The position numbers were made by a program, and so were the translations under genes. The notes beneath the pieces are model-generated. The model saw only the letters and a list, made by a program, of their open reading frames with translations. It made no database searches and was not told the origin of the DNA. A DNA stretch of 64,000 nucleotides from Asterochloris sp. CNOR1 (lineage: Eukaryota; Chlorophyta; Trebouxiophyceae; Trebouxiales; Trebouxiaceae): NCBI GenBank assembly GCA_963969365.1, contig OZ017760.1, positions 806,001 to 870,000 on the forward strand, written 5' to 3'. Of this stretch, positions 46,226 through 56,165 are shown piece by piece. The first letter of the stretch is position 1. Every line of letters starts with the position of its first letter.

Positions 46226-49200
46226 TCACCAGCCCCACTGACCACTGGGCAGGCTGGTTATGCCCAGCTGCTCAGAGTCTGGCATGCCCGCCAGGTCAGC
46301 AATCAGCAGGGCCGACACAGTGCTGCCCGCAGGGAGAGCCCCGGAGGCCTTGGGCAGCTCGACGAGGGCATTGGCGCTGCGCATGCTCAGCAGGCGACTG
46401 CTGATCTGGCCGCCTGTTGACTCGGCCACCAGCTCCCCACGTGCCTCGTGCTGACCATCATCCTCATAATGAGCCCTGCAGTCGTGAAAAAAGACGACAT
46501 GATCTAATGGTTGAGTCCAGGTTACAGTCTCAAAGCTGCATCTCCAGCTGCCTTTGGCCAGGAGGTGCTGTCTGATTTCTGAGCAATGCATATTGCACTG
46601 GCATACACATGCCCCTGCAAGTACGACAGAAAACACGACAGCCGTTTGCACCCTGCAAGGCTTCAGCGAGCACAGCATGCACGCCAACTACCCTCCGGCC
46701 AGATCCGAGAGCAGCCACCTATTTCGTGGAGGCAATCCTCTCTGCATTGATTCAAGCTGGCCGGCAGCAGTGCAGAGCACGCTGTGGGGCCTCACTTCCT
46801 GAAGCTGAGGGTGACCCTATGATACTCTGGTCGCTCAGGGTCCAGCTTCAGCTCCCTGGTTGTCCGAGCATGCACCCGCCTCAGCTGGGGTTGCTGCAGC
46901 ACAAGCATGGGCCAGTGAGCCGATGGGCATGCCACATCTGCAGGCATGAGGTGTGTTTCTCCACTTGCCTCAGCTGCAACTCATGCAATACCAAGCATGG
47001 GGCCAATGCACCCAATGGGTGAGCCACATTCCAGAGGCATGAGGTCCTTCTGCACTTGCCTCAGCTGGGGTTGCTGCAACACAGCATGAAGCCAGTCAGG
47101 GGAAAGGTGTGCCACATTCCGCAGGCATGAGGTGTGCTTCTTAAACTGCCTCAGCTGGGTTTGCTGCAATGCAGCATGGAGCCAGGGAGGCAATGGTGGC
47201 GCCACATTCAGGGGCAAGAAGCGTATGGTTTACATGACCTCAGCCTGCCTCAGCTGGGGTGACTGCAGTGCCAACACACAGCAGGCGAGGCAGATGCTGA
47301 GGGCAAGCAGCATGCTCCTGTGTAGCCTGCACTTTACAGCTGCCAGTGATGCAGTGCATGCAAGCAGTCACATCATGCAGCGCTTGCGGCACAGGAGAGG
47401 TAACTTCACAGCCACCTTGACAGATTGCTGCAAGCATGAGACCGATGCATGTAACTTAAGCATAACAATCTATGCAATGCTGCAGCACCAGAAGCAGTTC
47501 AAAGATGGCGAGCGTGAAGAGGCTTGCTGCCAGACTTGGTGTTGGCTCAAGTCTCAGACATGATCCAGGGCAGCAGTAGGTCTTGCTGCGTGACTGTGCA
47601 GGCGCTGCAGACAAGGTTGCCCAGGATGGCTGCTCAACTGCCCACCTGCCAGCCAGCCAGCTTCCTGATGGCTGGCAGCACCACCAGGTTGAAGGTCACG
47701 ATGCTGCTCACAGGGTTGCCAGGGAGGCCAAACACCAGCAGGGGGTGCCTGCATGCGGCAGGCAGCTGCTACTTGGGGGCCAGCATGCACGCAGGCGGTG
47801 CATCTGGTGGCCCGTGAGCGGGGTGTGAAGTGACAGGAGGGCTCCTCCAAACTGCTGAGGAGCAGCCATGCAGGCAGCGCCAAGCACAGCACGTGTGCAG
47901 CGTCAGTGATGCCTGATGGCCACCCACCATTCCCACCAGGCACCCTCAGAGACCTCATGATGCAACACACCATTGCGGCAGCAGGAGCACTGATCCACAC
48001 GACACCCAGTGGGGGCGCTTCAAGGACCCGCTTGAGCCCTTCTTGCACCGCTGCCGGCCCTCATGCAGAGGTGTCAACATGGACTGAAGCCACTTGAAGC
48101 GGCAGCAAGCAACAAGACGTAGTCACCACCACTTTTGCCATCAAACTTAAGAAACGTCAACTGATTGGGGTCCAAGTGATGAGAGTGACCATCTCACTGT
48201 GTACAAAGCTCTTTTGAGTCAGGTGGGGAGAAAGGAGGTGGGGCTCACCCTGTAGTGCGCAGGACAGTGGCAAAGGTAAGCGGCTTCCCCGGCTTCATGA
48301 GCACCTTGCCAAAGTGCACCTGCCCACGCCGCTGGAGCAGGGGCTTCACCAGGTCCTTGTGCCCCATGGAGACGCCGCCTGCAGCGCAGCAACGCAGCCT
48401 TGCGGTGGGCAAGCAGGGGGTGCCACAGACTGTGACTCTGCGCAGACATGCGGTGTGCAGGCCTTGCACCCCATTGGCGTCCTGCCTGCAGGGCACTTCA
48501 ACAGATCAGTGACAGGCAGGTGGCCAGGGCCAGTTGCTGTGCAAGTCAGATCTTACACCCCCCGGACAACCTCTGCCGAGTGGAGGACAAAGCCTGCTCT
48601 GCAAGCTGCTGTGGTCAGCCACAGCGGCTGTGCACCCGTCCAGGACTGAGCAGGCCTTCCTCTGCAGCCAGCACCCACCTGAAGTCATGAGGATGTCCAC
48701 TTCACCATCCACAGCCTTCTGAAGTGCGCGTTCCAGGCCTGCCTCATCATCGCTGATGATGCCCAGATCTGTCACCTGCAGGCGCAGATCAGGCTGTGCT
48801 GCTGTCAATCACTGCTGCAGCAGGTGCATGTGTGTATGCTGCTTCCTGTGCGCCGTCACCTTCCTGCTCTGCAGCTGTGCTCTGCAGCCATGCAACCTGC
48901 ATGTTTCATTGTATGTCTGCAGAGCGCCAGGCACGCACACTGCCGGCATGCACTCGTCTGGCAGCAGATGCTGCACTCAGCTGCACAGAAGCCAGCGCCA
49001 ACAGCCACAGCACAGCACAGGGCGCTACTGACCTGTGCGCCGGCCTGAGGGACAGAGGCTGACCTCATGGAGTGATGGCCATGCAGGGACTGCCCTGGAC
49101 CTGACCTGAGAGCAGCAAGGGCACGCCCCAGAGGTGCGGCACGCAGCACAGACTTGTGCGCTTGCCTGGGATGCGGCTGCCAACCGCTCCAGACCTGAAG

Positions 49201-51656
49201 CAGCTAGGGCAGGCCCCAGAGGTGCAGCATGCAGCACTGACCTGTGCGCCTGCCTGGGACGCGGCGGCCAGCAGCATGGAGCGGTTGGCGTCGCGGATCT
49301 GCCCTGGCCCCAGCTTCTGTGTTGCAGGCTCCACCACCTCATCCCCAGTGGACATGACTGCCACCTGCACCTGCCGGTGTACCTGCAGCGCAGCTTAGGT
49401 GCCAGTGAGATCAGTGCTGCAGTGGCCGGCAGCCTCATATCCACTCTGGGGTGTCCAACTGTGGTGGCCTGCGGTTCAGCAGTGGCATGGAGACACCAAG
49501 GGGCAGCAGGCCTGACCGTGCCAGCCTGACCTAGCAGGAAATCAAGCTGATGTTAGCGGAGTAACAGGGGACTGGCAGGAGCATCCCGCAAGCTGTGCAG
49601 CTTAGCTTGAATACAGATGGCTCAGCAGCACATGAAGCTGGTGCTGTCTGAGTTGCAGGGACTGGGCACGTGCGCCACGTGAGCTATGCAGGCCGGCCCA
49701 ATTGTGATTGGCTCATCAACAATCTGTGCTGATGGTCCCTGGGTAGCACAGGGTGGGCAGGTGTGGCACATGAGCCAAGCAGGTCAGCCTGTATGGAGTG
49801 GCGTTGCAGGCATTTCACTTGGCAGCTCTCGCTCAACATGGGGTAACCCACTTTGGCAAACCACCCCTGCTACTTGCAGCAGGCGCACACCACCAAGTCC
49901 CAAGAGCCCTCACCTGCACGCGAGCCGCGCCAACAGTCGCCAGCAGGCCGACCTCTGCAGGCGCAATGAGGGCACCAGCAGCCAGCACCAGCTCCCCCGG
50001 CTTGATGTCGGAGCCCGTGGCCCTGATGTCCTCGCCAGGGCGAGTTGGCCCCTGCAGCATGGGCAAACACGTGTCTGTAAGTAGCGTGCAAGGCAACAGC
50101 CCTGGCCGCTGCAGATGAGTGTGTGATTGTGGGCGGCCTGCAATGCAGCAGGCCTGGCAGCCGCAGACTACTGTGCATCTGTGGGCAGCATGCTGCATTC
50201 CTGTGCAGTGAGGATGTCCTCATTGTGTGCCAGGCTGTGAGGCAAACTGCATGGCAGCGGCATACATTGCTATGCTGTGCTGGCAACGCAGGCAGCCACT
50301 ACCTGTACAGCTTGTCGATGTGGACAGAGAACTCAGCTGAGCCCCAATACTCTTGCTTGACAGGTTGCATGGACGTAGCCCGTGATGCTGCACAGGCTTC
50401 TGTCCCAAACATTCACCGCTGCTGATGCATGCCGGCGGCTCAACTTGCAAACCCTTCACTTTCCGTACTACCACTGGCGGCAGCTGATTGCGCCACAATT
50501 TGATAAGTACTGCAGACAGCTGCTCGTAGAAGCTTGCAGGCACAGCACCTGTCACTGGCAGGCCTGACCAGGCAGCAGGCCTCAGTGCAAAGGTCCTTTC
50601 AAACATTCTCTGCATACCAGCAACCCACCTTGACGATGCGAACCCTGCGCTTCCCATCTTGCCCTGGAGGCAGCTGCTCTGTGTTCTCTATCTGCACGAC
50701 TGCATCTGCCCCCTCTGGCACCGGCCCTCCTGCGGCGAGCAGAAGGCGCAATGTTCATGCTATTGCGGACTGCAATGGGACCAGGACCCAAAGTGGCATC
50801 GCAACGCTGTCCTCTGCAGCTGCTCTGCCTCTGCAGGCTGCATTCCTTCGCACCCAATGTAGGATATTCGCTGTGAATCTGTGGTGCAGCAAGCATTGCA
50901 TCTGCTGTTGCACACCTACAGCTGCTGGGACACCTCAGCACAGCTGCACCTGCAGTGCATCATCATGTCACGTCTCTTCTCAATGGACAGGGGACAAGCA
51001 GCTTGTGCCCCAGTTGCAACTGCTTGCAAAGCTGCACCAAAGCTGGTGCCGGTGACTGGCCGCAGCTGTATCACTCGGAATCTGCCCCTCGTCATGCCTT
51101 AGATTGCGGCAAACAAGCATGACCCGGCCAAAGTCTAGCCGCTGACCTGTGCCTATGTATGCCACGGTGCCTGGCTGCAGCCCGCCTCCAGGGCAGCCTG
51201 CATGCACCTCAAATGCTACTGTGTAGTCCCCAGGTCCATCTGAGGAATTGACAGCGTATCCATCCTGCAGATTGAGTCCACAAGGTGCCATGGGGACAGC
51301 ACTGCCCAAGAGATGCAGGGCGAGCAATGCTGTGACTCTATATGACCAATACAACAACTTGCAGCAATTACAGTGGCATGGCAATGCCAGTGGAGCCCAG
51401 CTACCTGCTGGTGTGCGAGAATTTTGATTCAATATCTGACCTTGATGGAGGCAGGGAATGGGGGCAGAGGCTCCTGGGCGTGCACATCATGTGCCAGCAC
51501 CCTGCCCAAAGCATCCTGCAGGCCGACTTCACGTGGCTGCGTGACTTGGGTGTGCTGCAGCACGATCCTCTGTGCCTCGGGAATGCTGATCATGGCAAAT
51601 CCAGCAGCAGGGGTGTTGGGGCCACCTGTTGCCTGCTTCATGTGCGGTCCTGACAT
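46226..51656 (-). CDS. CNX1E: Molybdopterin molybdenumtransferase, CNX1 E domain (MoeA family)
   Basis: Inserts molybdate into molybdopterin to finish the molybdenum cofactor used by nitrate reductase. Ten phase-consistent exons: 51441-51656, 51147-51264, 50629-50729, 49914-50051, 49242-49382, 48679-48775, 48249-48378, 47646-47748, 46796-46884, 46226-46475; 460 aa. MoeA landmarks in order: [162 protein letters not shown]. Plant CNX1 continues into a G (MogA) domain; here the protein stops after the E domain, like the stand-alone E protein of Chlamydomonas. It lies about 17 kb from NII1. Start: the ATG at 51656 is preferred; an in-frame ATG lies at 51758. Confidence 0.93.
46879..47270. repeat. 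About 90-bp intronic tandem repeat copying the CNX1E exon 9 acceptor
   Basis: CCTCAGCTG recurs at 46879, 46968, 47059, 47149 and 47248 (spacing 89, 91, 90, 99), with related sequence between (GCAGCATG, GCCACATTC, GGCATGAGGT). The first copy is the real 3' splice site and first codons of exon 9 read on the minus strand (CCCCAG/CTGAGG); the other four lie in the upstream intron as decoy acceptors. Confidence 0.75.
49027..49275. repeat. About 86-bp duplication of the CNX1E exon 5 3' end and donor
   Basis: The block CCAGAGGTGC-GCA-GCAGCAC-GAC-TGTGCGC--GCCTGGGA occurs around 49127-49175 and 49213-49260, 86 bp apart, with a shorter third copy at 49027-49050. On the minus strand these copy the end of exon 5 and its GTCAGT donor (49236-49241). 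The third copy keeps an intact GTCAGT (49027-49032); the middle one has decayed to GTCTGT. Confidence 0.6.
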
Positions 51657-52896
51657 CGACGCCGTGTGACAGCTGCTGGAGATTTCCTGATTGTGATGGT
51701 ACTGCTGCGAATCATTCCCTTTTGCCTTCTGCTGACAATGCTTGCATTTCTGGCTCACATGCTGTCATGGCCAAGAGCAATGTCAGCAGCCATAGCTGAC
51801 ACAACTTGCCTGGCTGCCTGCTACAGTGCCCACAGTACTGTCAACAGCCTCTTGTCACAAGCCAGTCAAGTGCATTGTCTGAGGTTCTTTGATGGATACG
51901 CAACATTCATGTCTGACGATCGCAGTGCATGATGCATTCACAGTCAGGTGCAATGAATGCCCAGATCACTTGAGCAAGCATGTTCAGGTGGCACAGGATG
52001 TGTGAGCAGCTCCTTCCCTGTCAGCCTGCCAATCACCCCTCAGGTATCAGTCTGCGATTGCTGCTTGCTGTGCAGCGCATGCACGGCATGCTGAGTCCTG
52101 TGCACACGCAAGATCCAGGGCACTCAGCTCTTTAGAGGACTGCAGCAATGCACGAGGCAGGTGCTGGCAGCAGCAGGAGGGACGATCGCAGGCTAGGGGT
52201 CTACCAGGAGCCTCAGAGTCCGCTGTCAGCTGCAGAGCTGGCAAGCCACTTGCAGCTGCAGAACTGGCAAGTGCAAGCCATCAGCTGCAGAGCTGGCAAG
52301 CCGGCAGCTGCAATGCGCCCAAGAGCCACTACAGCAGTTGCACATGCAGCAAAGCCATCTGGTCCCGGTCCGAGGCACATCTGCTTCAGCAGCTTATGAG
52401 CAGCTGACCCCCTGATGCGCTGGCACCCGTGGCGTGGTGAGCCAGCTGAAAGTCCATTGCACAACAATTGCCAGGCGGTGCGCTGGGCCTGAGTGGGTCC
52501 TGCTTGTCAACAGGTCAAACAGAAAGGATGATCATACAAAGGGCAAGGCCCACGAGCTGCTGATGATGCTTGCTCAGCTTGCCTCGTGCAGCTCAGGCGT
52601 CGTGTAGCTCAGCAGAGAGCAGCTGTGGTGAATTGCATGCAATTGCACAACCAGCTGCTGAGATGGCGCACACCAGCACACACGCTAGAGAGTGTGCCAG
52701 TGTTGGATCTGCCCCAGCTGTCAGCCTGGTCAAGGTTGCTGACTTTGCTTATGATTCTTTTTGTTGCATCCGAGAGGCTGGCAGCCTTTAAAAGCGGCCA
52801 GTCAGCCCACTCATTCCACAATTCTGTTCCACGTCCCTGCTCCACCTCTCTGCTTGCCGTCCAGCCCCCGCCTGGCCCCCTCACCCTCCAGTTGCC
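51657..52896. promoter_or_regulatory. Divergent intergenic region, CNX1E / modular secreted protein
   Basis: Must hold both promoters. A TATA-like TTTAAA (52788-52793) sits 104 bp before the ATG of the plus-strand gene. A short tandem repeat (CAGCTGCAGA-CTGGCAAG) occurs three times from 52227, 52253 and 52282. No supported coding sequence was found in the rest. Confidence 0.45.
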
Positions 52897-55074
52897 ATGG
52901 CTGCCTTCAAGATGGTGCTGGCCTTTGTGATGTCCCTGGCCCTGCTCAACATGTGCACTGGTGAGATGCCTTCAGCTGCTGAGCCTGTCGACCCCTAGAT
53001 GGCTGCCTACCTTTCCTGTAATGCTCCCCCTCAGCATGTGGCTGAGCCACACTCTTGCTGATCCACCACCGGCCCTGTGCCTGCAGGCCAATGGGATGGG
53101 AGCAACACAGCAGTGGTGGTGAGTCCTTGAGGCATCCACAATGCTGATGTCTGTTCTGGGACGCTGCCCGCCATGTGCCTGAAGCATCTCAATACCTCAG
53201 CGCCAGATCAGGATCATGCCAAGCATATGGCTTACCCCAACACTGCCTCCCTTCTCCTGGGCTGCAGGACTCAGCCAACGGCGGTGACAACTTCGCTGGC
53301 GTGGGGGGAGACTCCTTCTATGGTGGCAAGGGTGGCGGTGAGCCTGCTCACAGACAGAGAAGTGTCTCGCTCGTCTCAAATGCCTGCTGTCTGCCAGTCT
53401 CAGGCTCTGCTCTCACTATTTACTGACTATGGGAGCAAGCAGGCACAGCACCTTGCCTCAGCAGCATCATGCATGCAACTTGGCCAGTAGCTGATCAGCA
53501 CTCTGCACCCTGTGTCTTGCCCTTGTACAGCTGCTCTGATGCCTGCAGACGGCACCGTCGAGAACAGCATCGTCAAGCAGAGCGCTAACGGCGGCAATGT
53601 TGATGTCGACAATGGTGGTGCGGCCTGCATTGCGCCTGTGACGGTGTGCAGATCTGTTCTCTGCCTTGTGCGTGTTGGCGCCATGATTGTGCTGCCCTTG
53701 CTGAGCTGTCGCTGTTGCTGAGCCGGCGCTTTGCTGTGCTCCAGGCCGCCGCCTCTTGTGGCCCACAGAGACAGTTGTGAAGGTGAGCCGCTGTTGCAAG
53801 TCATAAGAGTCGCAATTGCCTTGTTTGGTGCACGTGCCCTCTTGTGCTGGTCAGCAAATGTTGTGTTGCGTTCGCATTCAGTTGTGTTTTGTGACAGTCC
53901 CGCCTGTGGCCGCTCACTGGTTACATTGCTGCCAGCGTATGCAGCACTGTTGAGAATGTGGTGACTTGGTGTCCTTCTACCTGAGCTGGCACCCCTGGCT
54001 GCAGAACTCAGCCAACGGCGGCGTCAACGAGGCCGGTGTTGGGGGCAGCTCATTCTATGGTGGCAAGGCTGGCGGTGAGCCTGCTCACAGACCAGGTGTC
54101 TTGCTCGTCTCAAAACACAAGCTGGCTGCCAGTCCTTGCCCCTACCCAAAATTTATCGCCAGTGGGAGAAGGCACAGCACCTTGCCTCAGAAGCATCTTG
54201 CATGCAGATTAGCCATTGGCTTGTCAGCACTTTGCACCCTGTGTCTTGCCCTTCATCAGCTGCTCTGGTGCCTGCAGACGGCACTGTTGAGAACAGCTTT
54301 GTCAAGCAGAGCGCTAACGGCGGCAATGTCGATGTCGAAAACGGTGATGCCGCCTGCATTGCGCCTGTGATGGTGTGCAGATCTGTTCTCTGCCTTGTGC
54401 GTGTTGGCGCCATGATTGTGCTGCCCTTGCTCAGCTGTCGCCCTTGCTGAGCCGGCGCTTTGCTGTGCTCCAGGCCGCCACCTCTTGTGGCCCACAGAAA
54501 CAGTTGTGAAGGTGAGTCGTCGTAATAAGTTATCAGAGTCACGATAGCCTTGTCCGATGCACAGGCTGTCTTGTGCTGGTCAGCAAAAGTTGTGTTGCGT
54601 GTGCGTCAGTTGTGTTTTGTGACAGTCCTGCATGTGGCTGCTCACTGGGTACATTGCGCCAGCGTGTACAGCACTGTGAAGAATGTGGTGACTTGGTGTC
54701 CTTCTGCCTAAGCTGGCACCCCTGGCTGCAGAACTCAGCCAATGGCGGCGTCAACGAGGCTGGTGTTGGGGGCAGCTCATTCTATGGTGGCAAGGCTGGC
54801 GGTGAGCCTGCTCACAGACCAGGTGCCTTGTTCGTCTTAAAACACAAGCTGGCTGCCAGTCCTTGCCTCTGCTCCCATTATTTATGGCCAGTGGGAGAAG
54901 GCACAGCACCTTGCCTCAGAAGCATCTTGCATGCAGATTAGCCATTGGCTTGTCAGCACTTTGCACCCTGTGTCTTGCCCTTCATCAGCTGCTCTGATGC
55001 CTGCAGACGGCACTGTTGAGAACAGCTTTGTCAAGCAGAGCGCTAACGGCGGCAACGTCGATGTTGAGGGTTAA
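52897..55074 (+). CDS. Small secreted protein with tandemly triplicated exon module
   Basis: Function unknown; probably extracellular or cell-wall. ATG at 52897 opens a signal peptide (KMVLAFVMSLALLNMCTG). Preferred model exons: 52897-52960, 53087-53118, 53268-53337, 53531-53614, 53769-53782, 54005-54074, 54260-54343, 54498-54511, 54732-54801, 54989-55074; all phases agree, 195 aa. Each module reads (D/N)SANGG--N-AGVGG-SFYGGK-G, then A-PADGTVENS-VKQSANGGN and VDV, joined by a 14-nt microexon coding ETVVK. The third module ends VDVEG-stop. Alternative: in the first two modules, reading past 53614 (or 54343) and splicing at 53650 to a CCAG acceptor gives a short protein of about 104 aa ending SCGPQRQL. 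I cannot tell which form is made. Rich in Gly, Asn and Ser, with no catalytic motif. Confidence 0.65.
53268..55074 (+). repeat. About 730-bp tandem repeat, two full copies and one partial
   Basis: Units start at 53268, 54005 and 54732 (spacing 737 and 727). Exons and introns are both conserved, which points to recent duplication. Copies 2 and 3 are closest, with nearly identical intron text. The third unit breaks off after VDVE at about 55068 and runs into unrelated sequence. Confidence 0.85.
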
Positions 55075-56165
55075 AAGGGCTCCTGCACCAGCCTTCATCC
55101 TCTCCCGTCTGCTCCATACTCCATCACCTTCATCCATCACTTGACCCTGGAGCTCTCTTGAGACCTTCACCCATTGCCTTCCATTCACCAATTGTCCTTG
55201 CCAAACGAGTCTCTGATGCCTCCCACATCTGCAACAGAGTATGAAATGCAAGACTATTAGTCCAGCTCATCATGCTGAATTCACTCGTCAATGAAATGCT
55301 TGAGCACCCTAGTCCACACCCCTGTAATGTGTGCCCTTCATAACATGGATGCCAAGGGGCCTTGCATTTTGCTCTGGGGTCTTAAGCAAACACACAGTGA
55401 CTGGCTGGCCAGGGCAGCACCTGACATGTTGGCGCCATTGATGTGCAGTTTGTATGATCTGTGGGACCTGGCCAGCTTTGTTCAGGTGGACGATCAAAGC
55501 CATGAATGTGGCCTAGCAGGCTATAAGTCCAGTTGCGCCGCACTGGACACAGCACTCTGTCTTCAAGAGTGGAATGTACTGCAGCAGAGGGTGGGCCGTT
55601 CAGGGTGAGCAAAGTAGGCCAAGAGATCTGTATTGCTGACCAGCTCCTGGCCAGCTGAGTTGTGGCAGCAAACAAACGATGCTGGTGCTTGCCTGGCGGT
55701 GCTTGCGTGTGCTTACTGCAACTAAATGTTGGATGCGCTGCTAGGTTTTGCATAGCAAATGTCTGCCCTGCATTATTGGAATCTGCTCCAGTATGTTCAC
55801 CTGTTCAGTATGCAGAATCAGGTGTACACGCAGCTGCGTATGGGACCCAGCCCTTGCCAAGATCAGTGTCAGGGCCAGCAAGAGGTCCCTCATGTACCTG
55901 TGGTGGCCGCCAAGCTGGGCAACAACACTTTGCTGGTGGAAGAAGGAATACTGCTGAGCGCACTGGTGCTACAGCTTGCTGCGCCACTGCCTTGACTGCT
56001 TGGTTGAGCCTCACATTTATCTTGGTTGAATCCTACTCCAAGAAAACAGCTGCACAAGCAAGTCTCGTGGATTGTAATGAAAGTGCTGTAGTGGTATTGC
56101 AACATGCTGTGCATCTTCACACAATTGATGGCGCTCAACCTCTGCAGCGTTGCCTCTACCTCAGC
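55075..56165. other. Convergent intergenic region with pyrimidine-rich start
   Basis: 55090-55200 is pyrimidine-rich (runs of CTTCATC, CTCTCCC and CCATC) and lies in the 3' untranslated region of the modular gene. The rest holds no exon series I can support on either strand. Confidence 0.45.
55323..55327 (+). terminator. Putative TGTAA poly(A) signal of the modular secreted gene
   Basis: Green-algal polyadenylation pentamer 249 bp after the stop codon at 55074. Confidence 0.45.
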
